DNA of 64,000 nucleotides from Ganoderma boninense (Eukaryota; Basidiomycota; Agaricomycetes; Polyporales; Polyporaceae), in assembly GCA_002900995.3 (NCBI GenBank), contig CM035310.1, forward strand, positions 372,001 through 436,000, read 5' to 3'. The notes beneath the pieces are model-generated. The model was not told the DNA's origin. It worked only from the letters and a program-made list of their open reading frames with translations, and did no database searches. Every line of letters starts with the position of its first letter. Positions within the stretch are counted from its first letter, which is position 1. Positions 44,773-56,464 of the stretch are shown one piece after another. A program made the position numbers and the translations under genes.

Positions 44773-46119
44773 TCAGGCAGAGCCCTGGTGGCCAGCGGGC
44801 GCAGGCGGTGGCGGAGCGGGCTTCGCGGTGGTGTGCGGGGGAGGCACGCGGCGCACGGCGTGGTGCGGGTCCTTAGGCGGCTGGCCAGTCGGAACGGGGG
44901 GCACCCTCGTGTTCGGACGAGGACGGCCGTCACGGGCAGCGTGGGGAGAACCTCACGGGGCGGGCCCGAGGGAGCAGGTCCCGTGGGGGCGCCGTGCGGG
45001 GGAGGCTGAGGGACGTCCCGAGCTCCATGAGGCGGGACCCTAGGAGGCTTGCCCGAGGGAACAGTACCTGGCGCAGGAACACCGTGGGGGGCGTCGCGAC
45101 GGGGGTGGGGTGGGGCCTCGGGAGCAGCGCCGGTAGGAACAGGCGGGATGCCAGTGGGAGGGCGACGTGGCTCGTCACGGGGAGCACGAGGGTGGCCCTC
45201 CGGCGCAGGCTGACCTGTCGGGACGGGAGGAAGGCCAGTCGGGCGGCGAGGAGCATCACGCGCTGCATGAGGCGGCAGTTGCCGGGCAGGGCCCGTAGGA
45301 GCAGGACGGCCATCGGTCGGGGGAGGGGCGGCACGTCGCGTGGGGCATGCGGAGGGACCTCGCGCGCAGGGCCAGTCGGAGCAGGTGGAATGCCGGTCGG
45401 AGGACGACGCTGCTCGTCACGGGCCCCGTGAGGCTGGCCCTCATGAGGTGGGTTCGAGGGCGCAGGGCCTACAGGAACCCCAGTCGGACGACGGGCAGGG
45501 GCATCGCGAGCCGCGTGAGGAGGGAGCTGAGGAGGCAGGCCGGTCGCGGGGGGACGAACGTCCGTCGGCGGGCCGGCGGGCACCTCACGAGCTGCGTGAG
45601 GCGGGAGCTCAGGGGGAGGACCAACCGGAGGGACATCCGTCAGGTGTCCATGGGGCGCATCGCGTGCCGCATGAGGCGGGAGCTGTGCAGGAGGCGTGGA
45701 AACCGGCGGGACACCAGTGGGAGGACGGCGGGGGGCATCACGCGCGCCGTGGGCGGGACCCCTCGCGGGTGGACCAGCAGGAGCAGGCCCCGAAGGAACA
45801 GGGCCCGCCGGACGCACGTCGCGAGCCACATGGGGTCGCAGCGGAGAGGGAGCATGGCCCGAAGGGCCCCCAGCATGAGGCGGAGGAGGCAAGTCGCGCG
45901 GTGCATGCGTCGGCAAGACAGGCGGAGCAGGAGCGACAGGCACCCCAGTCGGGTGGGCCCCAACGCTGGGCGGGAGGGGAGGAACAGCCCCCACGGGAGC
46001 GGCAGCAGCTGCAAGGCAAACACTTGGTGTCAGAGAGCGTCTCGTCGTAAGACAGCTGTCTGATACTCACCTCGGCCAAGGACCAGTGCGGCGAGGACAA
46101 AGTTGAGCATGCACTTCAT
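44773..46119 (-). CDS. secreted proline-rich tandem-repeat protein
   Basis: Exon 1 (46119-46071) encodes the signal peptide MKCMLNFVLAALVL and is joined by a 62-nt intron to a long exon from 46,008. The mature protein is almost wholly Pro/Ala/Arg/His repeat: about a dozen copies of a 20-30 residue unit built around LPPHAARDAP and PTGVPPV. The frame shifts near 45,320, where a C5 run would need one more C to restore DGRPAPTGPARQLPPHAARD, and again near 44,945. The last frame ends in PAGHQGSA at 44,773. Both sites are homopolymer-type, so sequencing error is likely. It is plausibly a cell-wall or extracellular matrix protein; the regular His and Arg spacing is unusual. A TATAAA lies 114 nt upstream. 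Confidence 0.65.
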
Positions 46120-46232
46120 TGTAGCGAGTGTTTAAGGTAGTTTAAGTGGAAAGAGAGGCTGTGAGGTAGTACGTGTGCACTGGAAAGGAGAAGTGGACGG
46201 TACTGGGGAGACTGAGGGCAGACCGAAGGGTT

Positions 46233-46238
46233 TTTATA
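46233..46238 (-). promoter_or_regulatory. TATA box of the proline-rich protein gene
   Basis: TATAAA on the minus strand within CGTATAAAAACCC, 114 nt upstream of the ATG at 46119. Confidence 0.5.
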
Positions 46239-46239
46239 C

Positions 46240-48440
46240 GCGTCTAGGGTTCTAGGGAGCAGTCGGCAGGCGCTGACGAAACACCGTTGTACTGTCCACC
46301 TGCGCAGCAGCGTTAGCGAATGCGCTGATCATTCATGTTCGTACCCTTGCAAATGACCTTAGTTCAGAATAACGTCAGCACAGCTCGTTGTCCCATCGTG
46401 TCCAGCTCCACGCACCTATTTTCAAGCTGCGTCCGGACACATCTGGATCTGCGCTCAGCAAGCTGGCCTGGAGCAGCGACAGTCGGGTATGCCGTGCTCA
46501 GGGTATGTCCTTAGGAAAACGTTTTAGAATGTCCTCTACCCTGGATGGACTTGGCCCTCTCCGCGACCGGCATAATGTCCATGGGTCCGTGAATCGGGCC
46601 TTGCAGTGCTGGAGTTGAGCGGTCTGCGAACCTCCACCGTACATGTGTGCGATGTCCCGGTGGAATCTTGAACATTACCCTAACAAAGGGTGGAATGAAT
46701 CCTTCTGATGATAGACGAGGGTGTTGCCCAGCACCACGACTGATCAGGCGTGGACTGGAGCAGTCATGAATGACCGTGGTAGTGGTTCGGTTCACGCACT
46801 TTCGCGATGCGCTGGCCAAGCGCTGGCGTCACCGACATGATCACGTCGCGTACGGAGTTTCCCGAAGTAGAATGGCGTCAAGTTGAAGCAGTGCACCGCT
46901 TCAAGAAGTTCAAGCTGCTGCGCTTCTTCAAGCTTCAACGTTCAGGCCTGCTTGCGCCTCTCTAGACTCGGAGTGGCGTTCGATAGAATTGCAGCCCCAC
47001 CTTCGGCTGGATGAGCCATCATCAAACGCGGCATGTCCTCCTCTTGTTCTTGCCGCAGTTAAGGACTAAGCTCCGCAGTAGTACCACGAGTTGTAGTAAG
47101 TACTACGAATTCCGAGTCCTTCAAGGTTGCAATTGTCCAGGTCGGTTCAACCTGAGTCCGGGTCTGATGGAAAGCGGCCACTTGTACGCCGCGGGAGAAT
47201 GGCTGAAACGGAGTCCAACACAGGATACGGATACTTAGCCGCGGTGATGCTACATGTAATAATATGCTGCGGAGAAGGCGAATTGGATGGCCACCCGATT
47301 TTGAAAGCGTCTGCCAGTGAGGACACTGGAGGGGCGAGTCCAATCTCCGAGCCCGTTTCAAAGTTGGGGAATCCGATGTTCGGCTTTCAGTAGTACGGAC
47401 CTCAGAAATGCGCGAGCCTCGAGGCCAGACGCTAGCAGACGCGAGACCATGCAGTGCCCGGCTCTCATGACGGTATTGTCAAGCATTGCAAAGGCAGTCC
47501 TGCTGGTATGATCGCTTGTGGGCGTGGAGCCGCGGCAACTCTTGCGGTCATCTGCTATGGTACCGACGGTTCGTTTGTGACCCCCGGCCGCGTCTCTCTC
47601 CGGAGCCCAATCTCGCGCAGACGGAGTAATTTGGCCGCATTTACTCAATGCTTGCGGCTAAGCTTGCGAGTCGGACATGGCATCATTCCTGGGCCTTTAG
47701 AATTAGGGAACAGTACTTGACATCGGGCACGGATATCTTGACGACCCATCCCGGACTTGCTTCACCACGCCGTCTAGGCGTTGTAGGGCTCAAGTTGCTT
47801 CTGGCTTCATAGAAGCTGACGGCTGCCTCTTTGCGAAAAAGCACGAGGTCAACGGTGGAATATTCTGTGATTGCGGCATTTCAAGGTCCCGAGGCGGCCC
47901 TCGGTCGGGTACCGGTGCGTCGCAAATATTGGATGGAACGTTGCACGCGTGCTCCGCTCCTGAGTCTACCTGTTTTCGTTGCGAACTGCCCGGTTCTCAA
48001 ATTGTTATTTGGATTTGCTGGTGGTCCCGGTGACAGCGGCTTCTGCACCTCCAGGTGCGGCGGTCGGAACGGCCATGGAGTACAGAATTCTTGTCTTCGG
48101 CTGTTGACCTTGCATACTGTCATCGATGCCTTCCTGAAGCCCAGCGTGACGAAATCCAGCATCGTGGAGCCGAGCTTCGATACGAGTTCATGTAGTAACA
48201 GGAGGTAAATGTACGTCCTGCACGCTCTGCCGAAAATCGGATCTGACGCAGCCAGCGCTGCGGGGGCCCAAGGTCAACGCAGCCTTCAGCGGTTTTCCCC
48301 CGCGAACGTGGCGGATGGACAAGTGACGTCAATTGAGAAACAAGACACTCCCAAATTCCCCGATATCTTTCTGAAAAATTCGACCCGTTACCTGACACTA
48401 TATAACTGAGCACACAAGGACAGCCTATCGCCGGATACTA
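46240..48440. other. gene-poor stretch
   Basis: 2.2 kb without a supported gene. Frames of up to 125 codons occur on both strands. An imperfect inverted TTCAAG/CTTGAA cluster lies at about 46,895-46,945. Nothing resembling an RNA gene or a terminal repeat was found. Confidence 0.4.
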
Positions 48441-48543
48441 AGTGCCGTTCACGTCAGATTGTGAGCCAGAAAGAAGGGCTTCTTGGAGCGCACCTCGATG
48501 CGGATCATGTATGCCCTAGAGATGGGTCGATGATTGGAGCCAC

Positions 48544-48797
48544 TCAACCGAAGGTCGAGCCAGTTGCCGTGGCCATCGGAGTGGGCGAGTCGTACGTGAT
48601 CGTGAGGGTCGTGGCGTGCCCATCTGACGACGTCGTGATCGTCGTGAACCATTCCGGCGCGGGAGGGGCGAGCGGGGTCGCCGCAGCTAAGTTGAAAACA
48701 TCTTAACGTCCAGCACAATCGAGCGAGGAAGCGTGGAGCGCGTACTGTTTGCGACAAAAGTGGCCAGGAGGGCAATGATAGCGAGCAAGGGTTGCAT
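48544..48797 (-). CDS. small secreted Thr-rich protein, copy 2 of family A
   Basis: Exons 48797-48746 and 48686-48544 join across a 59-nt intron to give 64 residues. The signal peptide is MQPLLAIIALLATFVAN; the mature core EWFTTITTSSDGHATT is identical to copy 1 at 738-979, and the following TLTITYDSPTP also matches. The last residues differ (MATATGSTFG against APTAVV). Exon-intron phase and intron length are conserved between copies. An ATATATAT lies about 52 nt upstream of the ATG. It is probably functional, in contrast to its neighbour at 49.4 kb. Confidence 0.7.
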
Positions 48798-49344
48798 CGT
48801 GTCCGCTAATGAGCTTCTGCAATGGCTTGTGAGCGACGTCCAGTCCCAATATATATGAGGCTTCGGGGAAACTTACCTTCTCTCGGAGCGAAGGAATGCG
48901 GGGGCGACGCTGCCATGCCCACTGGGCGGGGTCTTGACTCACGGACAGGACGCCAAGAGCCATGTCCTTGATTCTGGATTGTTCGAGGATATGGTTCCCG
49001 GGCCGTCCTAAGAACTAAATTTCCCCCGTGTCTCATTGCCAAGGACCTGGGGATATGGATGTGATTGAATGGGCGAATCCTCGGATGCCACTCCGTAGAT
49101 CACCGCTCACGGGTACACATGGAACCCACCGCGTGTTCATCTGGGCATGGTTCGTCCACCTAAGAGAAAAAAAATAACAAGTCACTATAGAGCAAGAGAA
49201 CAAAACATGCGGCCTATTCCCGGCCCTGCAATCCAGAACAGTAAAGCTCGATGGGAAAGAGGACACAGGAGAACTTGCTCACTGGCACACCTCCAGCATC
49301 GTGTCAGCTGACGACCGATGAGTGCGGCGGGTCCTTTGCGAGTA

Positions 49345-49605
49345 GGGAAAGGCTCGATGATGGTCGCCACAGTCGACGATCAAGACGATGGTGGTCGTGT
49401 AGGGGCCGTCGACAATCCAGACCACCCTCGTGGTATGCCCGTCGATGGTTCCCGTAATTGTGATCAAGTCAGCGTGAGGGTCCGTCGTCGACGACGCGGT
49501 CGCTAGTATGCCAAGCTTAGCACAGCCGGACATTTCCAGACATACAAAGCGCAATACTTACCGAAAACTGCGAGGACGGCAGTCAAGACGAGGATATTGT
49601 CAACT
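49345..49605 (-). pseudogene. degraded copy 2 of secreted family B
   Basis: Corresponds to 1,554-1,847. The signal-peptide exon is recognisable (ILVLTAVLAVF before a GTAAGT donor), but no in-frame ATG precedes it. The mature part keeps DPHADLITITGTIDGHTTRV and GPYTTTIV. A deletion then shifts the frame, so the conserved end ATIIEPFPTR lies in another frame. A missing start and a frameshift together indicate a pseudogene. Confidence 0.65.
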
Positions 49606-49609
49606 GCTG

Positions 49610-50961
49610 GACAGCGACTGGGGTAAAGCCCATGGAACCCGCGAAGTGGCAAAGACTAGACAGGGAGAGAAATTTAGAACGAGAGGATCTGCCATTCAAT
49701 AAGGAAGCCCTATATGCATGGTACGAACTAGTTCCAGCTGAATATCATGAACTTCAAGTTGAGGCTACTCTGGTTTGACTTCGGAGCAGCAAGGTGGGTG
49801 GGCTGGCCCTACTCCTGTTGGACATCGAACGCCCTTGATGTCTATGTGGTACACCACGTTGTAGAGGGTTTTAGAAGGAAAAACAAGGAGAGGTGGTACC
49901 TTCGTAAAATGTGGGTCGCCGGTGCATTGCCATGGTAGGTCCTCGGGCAAGCCGCGTTTCCGCATGCTGTGCAATGCATCTCCGGGCGCCAGCGGAGTTT
50001 AGGTTGGTCGAAAGCTTCAAAGTCCGAAAGCGTTGCTGCCGCATGAGCTTCAAATCCGACAATTCTCAGCTTCGGCGCGTCAACGTGGGCCTCGGCATAG
50101 CTCGGCATTCACTCAATCCTCTTTCGTCAGAGATTAAAGACTAAGTAGGTTCGTTCCTTAGCTTATGCGTCTTCTCGCGCTCCTTCGGCATGCACGGCGG
50201 CGGACAGAATGCAAGCCACCAATATGAAGCCTTGCGAATTACGAAGACTGCCCTGGAATATGGCCTACCTTTCGGGGCAGCTCACGTCAATCACTGCCAG
50301 TGCCAACGCGGGTATGCAAGTGAGCCTTCCGAGACTCCAGGCTGTTCCGTGAGCGATGCCGAACCTTTGATACACTGTCATGCACAACATACGATGAGAG
50401 CCGTCTCTGGGTACCGGTAAGAGTCTTCCTATGTATGCTTGTATTCGTATGGGTAAGTGAAGCTGATTGGGAATGTCTCTCACCTCCTGATGGAACAGAG
50501 TACCAATGCAATTGTTCAAGGCCAAGCCCAAACTGTTCAACGAGTAATTTCGGTGTCATCGCCTGTCCGCGGCTCGAACGAGCCTCCGGGAGCGGTATGA
50601 TAGGGCCGAGGTGAGGCGCTGTGCATTTTGCCACTTCGGGCCACATGCATCGCACCTACTAAATCCGCAGGCGGGGAGCTTCCTCTACGTCAACGGCAGG
50701 TGTCCAGGCCGCAATTCTTGCCATACGAAGGAGCCGTGCTGCTATCCCCGTTCGCCGCCGTTGGCCCCGTCGTCGACGAATTTCCGGATCCCCGCAACGC
50801 CTCCACACTTCCTCCATGCCTCGATCCCCGTCCCCCGCGGCTTCCCACCTTGCGCCTCCCTCGTCGACTACCCGCGCGACCCGCTTCCTACCTCCTTCTC
50901 TCGCTCTCTCCTCCTCCCACCATCCACCCTGGATCGACCACCCGGGAGCTGAGCCTGGAGC
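49610..50961. other. gene-free stretch before the DUF6534 gene
   Basis: No gene supported. The last 250 bp are pyrimidine-rich (TCCCACCATCCACCC-type), fitting a promoter and leader of the next gene. Confidence 0.4.
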
Positions 50962-52701
50962 ATGTCGGTCATGGACAGCACCTATGGTGCGCTCTTCATC
51001 GGCGTCCTAGTATCTGCTGTGTGAGTCTCCCCTACACATCGCAGACCCCGGACTTGGAATTGACCAGCACGGACCCAAGGTTGTTCGGGGTGACCATGCT
51101 TCAAGCGTTCATGTATTTCCAGCAGTACCCAGCAGATCGGTGGTGGACCAAGCTTGCCGTATGTTGGCTTTGGTGAGTGCTCGATCATCCACTCCTGATG
51201 GCGTCGCGGCCACAACTTGCCCATTTTAGGTTTCTGGACGCGTTCCATCTATCGCTAAGCGCCCATTTCGTCTACTATTACATTGTCGTCAATTACGACA
51301 ACCCGTCCGCTCTCTTGTCCTTGACGTGGAGCTACAAGGTGCGCCATTCGATATGAAGGGAAGCGACCTGTCGTGGCTTAATTTCGCGCTTTGCAGCTCC
51401 GTTCGGTTGTAGATGTACGAGCTCTCTTCGTTCGCCGCGGCCATTACTGCTTCGCTAATTCGCACCCAGGCTTTGGTGGTTGTTTCCGTACACACGCAAG
51501 TGAAACCACATCATTACAAATAACTGTATCTCACGATATTTCCCGCAGTTTGTACACTCTCCGTTTGTGGACATGTTCGTACATTCTTTTCGACGGCGGC
51601 ATACCCTAGAACAGGCTCGGAGAACGTGTACGCGGTCTTCGAGCTTGTTTCGGGGAGACATCACCCACTGCTTTTTTTTCTATTGTTCTAATTCTGAAAG
51701 ATCCATGCAGTACTTGGCATTGATGAACGTGTCGAACCTTTCGGAAAGGAAGACCGACGGTGGAGTGCCCAGAAGGTCACCTTGCAGCAGTCCGTTGCGA
51801 GGTGGATCATGCGACGAGTAGTCCCGTATTTTGTGGTGATTTAGCTTTAGGTTCTTTGACCGCTTCCTGCTAAGTACGTATTGTGTACTCTAGATCTTCG
51901 TTGTCGTCATAGGTTACGGTTAGTGCAGTTCCGCGTACCATGTCGATGACAACTGATCTTTCACCTTTCTAGTTTTGGCTTTCGGTAAGTCATACGTGTC
52001 ACATTCCAGGGATCCCGATGATGTTGAGTCCGGTTGTCAGTAATGTGTCTAGAAACGTAAGCACCTTGTGTTCTTTCAGCGGGTGTGCTCGCCGTAAACA
52101 CCTTTGCAGGTTCAGACTAGACACCTTCAGTCGCTTATCGCACGCTCCCGTGAGTCCCTTCTCCGTTTTTTCCACATAGACGTGATGTCCTCATTCCACC
52201 CAGTTCGCAACATACGTGCCTCTCATTTGCTCGACATTCACGGATATCATCATTACCGGCTCGCTTTGCTACTTTCTCGCACGTTGTCAGACCGAGTCAG
52301 GAGCGTGAGTGGCCCCAATGTCGTGTGCTTCGGAGCCGTGTGTTGACATTTGTTGAATGTAGCATGAACGGCGTCCTTCGAACGCTCATGTTCTACATCG
52401 TGAACACGGGAATCATTAGCAGGTCAGTATTCAGAGCTGTTATCTCTATTTCAGCATGTATCTCAAGTCCTCCGTGACACCGTAGTATTTGCTCAGTCAT
52501 AGGCATTTCCATGGTCAGGGTGCATCTTCGATTTTCGCTCGAATATTACTCATCTCACAAAATATTAGATGGTCGCATACCCTAGGACATTCATCGCTCC
52601 TGCTATCCAATTCCTTGTGATTAAATGTAAGTACGTTTCCTGTCGACGTCCACCCGAAACTCACCCACTGCAGTGTACATCAATTCTTACCTTGCCATGT
52701 A
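50962..52701 (+). CDS. DUF6534-type multi-pass membrane protein, cut by gap 3
   Basis: The start MSVMDSTYGALFIGVLVSAV splices (51020/51080) to LFGVTMLQAFMYFQQYPADR then TKLAVCWLW, and (51172/51230) to FLDAFHLSLSAHFVYYYIVV, then NYDNPSALLSLTWSYK. These are helices 1-3 of the basidiomycete DUF6534 family, seven-helix proteins of unknown function with receptor-like topology. Later family landmarks are NGVLRTLMFYIVNTGIIS at about 52,372-52,420 and, after a GTAAGT...CTGCAG intron, LYINSYLAM just before the gap. The middle exons (51.4-52.3 kb) are hard to join and may be damaged. The 3' end is lost in the gap. Confidence 0.6.
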
Positions 52702-52801
52702 NNNNNNNNNNNNNNNNNNNNNNNNNNNNNNNNNNNNNNNNNNNNNNNNNNNNNNNNNNNNNNNNNNNNNNNNNNNNNNNNNNNNNNNNNNNNNNNNNNN
52801 N
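52702..52801. other. assembly gap 3 (100 N)
   Basis: Exactly 100 N. The DUF6534 gene enters it from the left and an LTR-like repeat begins at its right edge. Confidence 0.99.
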
Positions 52802-53181
52802 GGGCAGTCCGCGCGTGGACTCTCGACGCTGTACCGAGTCTCGACCTCCCGATCCCGCGGTTCACACCATCATCGCGCCTTCTTCCGATAGCGCACTCGT
52901 CGCGGGGGTGCGAAGCCTCACGGGTGTGTTATCCCCTTTCTTTTTGTTTCCCATCCGTTCCAGTGTTTCTCGTCCCTTCCTGCACGACGTCCGACGTCGT
53001 TGTCTCATCATCCACCATCCTCGGATCTTTCCACACGTCCTCGGTCTATTTTGCGAGAGCGGACCACCTTCCTCGCACCCTCAGTGACGGACTCGTGGTC
53101 TTTGCCCCATCCACGGTCACCTCACCTCAGCCTCTATCCCGCAGTATCCTAGCGGAGTCCAGACCGTCCGTCAGTGTATCA
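52802..53181 (+). repeat. LTR-like repeat, copy 2
   Basis: About 380 bp matching 22,305-22,692, in the same orientation, with many one-base differences. It ends with GTCAGTGTATCA only 6 nt before the ATG of the next gene. Its left part is lost in the gap. Confidence 0.55.
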
Positions 53182-53187
53182 ACGGTC

Positions 53188-54863
53188 ATGGGTGTCGCAG
53201 AGAAGCTCGCCGAGGAATTCCCAAGTCACGACAAGGACTACTACTACCGGCACCTCATGCAACTCCCCAAGGTCAAGGAGTCGAAGCGCCGTATCACCGA
53301 ATGGCAGGCGTACGTGCATCTGGAGATGAAGAGACGTAACAAGGGTACGCCAGGACTGATTTGCCCAATGCTTCTCCAAATGCTGATGTTCCCACAGAGA
53401 TCGTTGAATTGAATGGTGAGGATGCGCGTCTCGACCGCGTTTCAACCGCTGTCATCAAGGAGATCTCCGCTGCGTGGGCCCAGTTATCTGCCGAGGAGAA
53501 GACCGCCCTCACCGCCGAGACCCTCAAAGAACTGGAGGAGCGACGGGAGAACCGCCTTGAGGGCACTCACAACACGCAGGTAGCGGCGTGCCACGATGTG
53601 CGCGCAACCCTTAACAAAGTCAAGGAAGAGGTATGTGGACTACCAGGATAATAGATGCTTATTCTGACATGGGGGCGGTAGCTCGAGAACCTCCACGCGC
53701 GCACCGGCGTGGCGGTATTGCTCATGGCTACTCGTAGCGACCTAGACGCGTTCGGAAACCCTGTTGTTTACCACAGTGACGAGCGCGTGCAGCACTTCAT
53801 GGAGTCCACCACGGGGGCAACGCTCGAAGACACCGTGCTTCGCCTGGAAGCATACTGCATTTCGGGCCTGGAAGGTGAGTATTCGCGCGGGCGCCGGTAA
53901 TTTATGTAACTCAATATCTCTTAGGCGTTGTCGGCAACCAACTGGAACGGACGCTCGAGCTGAAGGCCAAGCTGCGCAGCTTGATACTGACCAAGCTTCG
54001 TGCGTATTTCCTTTCGTCATCTCGTATGTCTAGCATTGAATATTCAATACGTGCACCTAGAGTTCACATGCAAACGCGGCATCATCAAGAAGATGAACTA
54101 TGTCAACTTCGAGAGTGCAATCACTGTGAAGTTCGGCATCGTGCTCGAGAACTGGCCGGTCCCCAAGTTCCAGAGCCCGACGAATATGTCGTACACGGAG
54201 GCAGACATCTGCTTCCGCTCGTGGGAGTCCGGTGCGACCCGCTTCCGCATGCTCACCAACGACGAGTGGGCGGCATGGCTGAATGGCCAGTACGCTGCCT
54301 CGCCTGCGATGGAGCCGACGCCGCCCACTGCGGACTCCGAAGCCTCCCTCGCCCCCGACGCTGCCGCCGTCACTGCTCCCACCGCTCCCATGACAGATGT
54401 CCCTACCTCAGAGACGTCTCGCGCGCTGCCCCCCGGTGTCCCCTCTGCATCCCCTGCCAACACTGTGGATATCCCCGGTCAGAACGTCATTGCGATGACG
54501 ACGACGCCTGCCGAGACTCCCACATCCGCGACTCCATCGAGCACGACCGAGAAGCGCGCCGCGCCTGAGGCTGACATCGCGCCCCCGGCCAAGCGCGTCC
54601 ATGTGGAGACGATGACCCTCAACTTCGTCAACTCGGCAACACCGGCCGTCGGCGCTGCGTTCGTGGTCCCCAAGGCCACCCGGAAGAAGCGATCTGACGC
54701 AGGTGTCGCGCGGGGTCCTCGGAAGCAGCGTGCCCCACCTACCTCTGAGAACACAGCCCCTGCCGAGACCTCCGGGGTCACCGCGCCCAAGCCGCGCCCG
54801 CGCAAGAAGGCTGCCAATGCCCCTCAGGCTGCCGCTGCCACTCCTGGTGGGTTGTCGCCGTAA
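53188..54863 (+). CDS. helical protein of a lineage-specific Agaricomycete family, start next to an LTR-like repeat
   Basis: Five exons (53188-53344, 53398-53630, 53682-53874, 53925-53999, 54061-54863) join in frame to 486 residues. Visible segments are KESKRRITEWQAYVHLEMKR, the coiled WAQLSAEEKTALTAETLKEL, LHARTGVAVLLMATRSDLD, LRLEAYCISGLEGVVGN, and KKMNYVNFESAITVKFGIVL followed by ENWPVP. The C-terminal third is an Ala/Pro/Thr-rich tail with basic clusters (KRVH, RKKR, RGPRKQR, PKPRPRKK) that look like nuclear or DNA-binding signals. From memory, proteins with the pattern GTHN...HDVRATL...LHARTG are repeated in many copies in mushroom genomes and travel with transposons; no role is known. 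Its ATG lies 6 nt after the repeat, so repeat DNA probably supplies its promoter and leader. Confidence 0.7.
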
Positions 54864-55164
54864 TGTAGACTCTGTCCCATCTCCGTACTAGAATGTCGCT
54901 GTAAATGCTCAAAAATGAATACAACATATTGGTGCTGCCCCAGTCAAGAATTTCATAATGCCCGCCCCTCAACCCGCCTCGTGCGCCCTTCAAGCTATGT
55001 TGGCGCGAGAGGCTCTAGTTCAGTGCTTTGCGCTCTGTCATTGGCGCGCGAAGCCCTGCCTTCGCGCCCTTCCGTCAGTGCGCGCGAGAGGAGGCGGGTC
55101 CAGGCCGCCATAGTAAATGGCGTCATCACGCTGAGTGGAGTCGTTTGACAGCCCGCGCCCATGG

Positions 55165-55691
55165 TAAGGCTGAACGTAGGTCAACCTATGGTTGATTGGG
55201 ATCTGTACCTGCAGGTTTTGCCACTTTTAAAAGCTTGATTGGGATCTGTATAAATCAAATCAACTTTTCACCTACAACTCTACAGTAGCAAACTATAAGT
55301 TCATAGGTCAATCATTGATTGATTTGAATACTAAATATATATTTTCTCAGCTCTTCTTGAAGATGTTAACCATATTATTGAGTGTTAGCAGTCTTTTTAT
55401 GCTAGAATTATGCTTATACATGCAGTATTAAGCTATTATAAAGGACAATTTATCAAACTAAAGCCTTCAATTTATACTATTTTTGGCTATCAAAGTGTGA
55501 ATCAACCTACAAGTGACCATACCCAAACCTACAGACCAGGTCACTTTTTCAAGGATGGCTGATTCAGTTGATTTGGGCTGATCTCCAGTTAGCATGAGTA
55601 CCATATAACCTACAGATCACAAACCTATAGGTAAATATCTAGGTTCAAGCCAGGTTGAACTGCATGAAACCTGAACCTATGTTCAGCCTTA
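55165..55691. mobile_element. 527-bp hAT-type MITE
   Basis: AT-rich DNA with terminal inverted repeats TAAGGCTGAACRTAGGT, flanked on both sides by the 8-bp direct repeat GCCCATGG (55157-55164 and 55692-55699). Eight-base target duplications are the mark of hAT transposons. There is no coding frame, so it is a non-autonomous element. The composition is sharply lower in GC than the surroundings, and the string GATTGGGATCTGTA occurs twice near the left end. Confidence 0.85.
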
Positions 55692-55734
55692 GCCCATGGT
55701 ATGTTGGGGCCTTGAGGTCCCTCTGAAGGCATGA

Positions 55735-56464
55735 CTAATGTATTTGAGCAAGAAACTACAAGAAGCGACGAAATGCCACAGGACGAAGATAGCTAACTCG
55801 CTGCCGTGGACAGTGAGCTCAAGGAGAGGCGCGATGACGGGATGGGGCCGGGCGGGAGCGGCGGGGGTTGTCGGGGATAGCCGAAGGATAGGCGCTGATG
55901 GTCAAATGATCCGGTTGCTAGCTGCCAATCAATTGAATGACAGCTCCTGACAGCTTGGCCTGGGCCCGTCTTCCCCCCCCCCCCGCGGCCTCCGACATAT
56001 GTTCGTTGTATGTTTTGGCCAGAAACGGCGTTTATAGAAGGTAGTAATAGAGTCGCACTATGTACAAGACTGGATCTCTTAGAAAAAAAAAAACGAGAAG
56101 GAATCGCGAGAGGAAGGCTGAGATAGCGAGCTCGCTGTTGCGGACAGGCGAGCTCGACAGGAGGCGCGATGGCGGGAGACGGATGGCGGGCGGGGAGCTG
56201 TCAGAATAGCCGAGGAGGGCGCTGATACGAAACGCCTGTCGGGTGCCGAGCGTGCCGATCAGCAGACGTTGCGCCCACACGGCATCCGGAGACAACGGGA
56301 ACATACGGATATGGGCGGAGAGATGCCTTCCGTTTACAGGAAGGCGGCAGGAGTTATTGGAGGTGCTATTGAGGTGAGTGGCTGTTGGCGAAAAGGCGTA
56401 GTTAGCCTGTCAGCCAAACTTTGATGACAGCTTATATTGATCTAAATGATGTGAGGATCAGGTG
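55735..56464 (+). repeat. copy 2 of the interspersed repeat
   Basis: Inverted relative to 15,141-15,910. It carries the same exon-intron-like unit (GGAGGTGCTATTG then GTGAGTGGCTG...), but one base is missing there, so the joint AYIDLNDVRIRW is out of frame. It ends at ATCAGGTGG (56,464). A C12 tract lies at about 55,973-55,985. Confidence 0.6.

Noticed and set aside
44731..46063. Long plus-strand frames of up to 238 codons, rich in Gly/Arg
   Set aside because: They are antisense shadows of the proline-rich repeat gene; extreme GC content removes stop codons from several frames.
46895..46945. Heat-shock-element-like TTCAAG/CTTGAA cluster
   Set aside because: Spacing does not match the nGAAnnTTCn array and no gene starts nearby.
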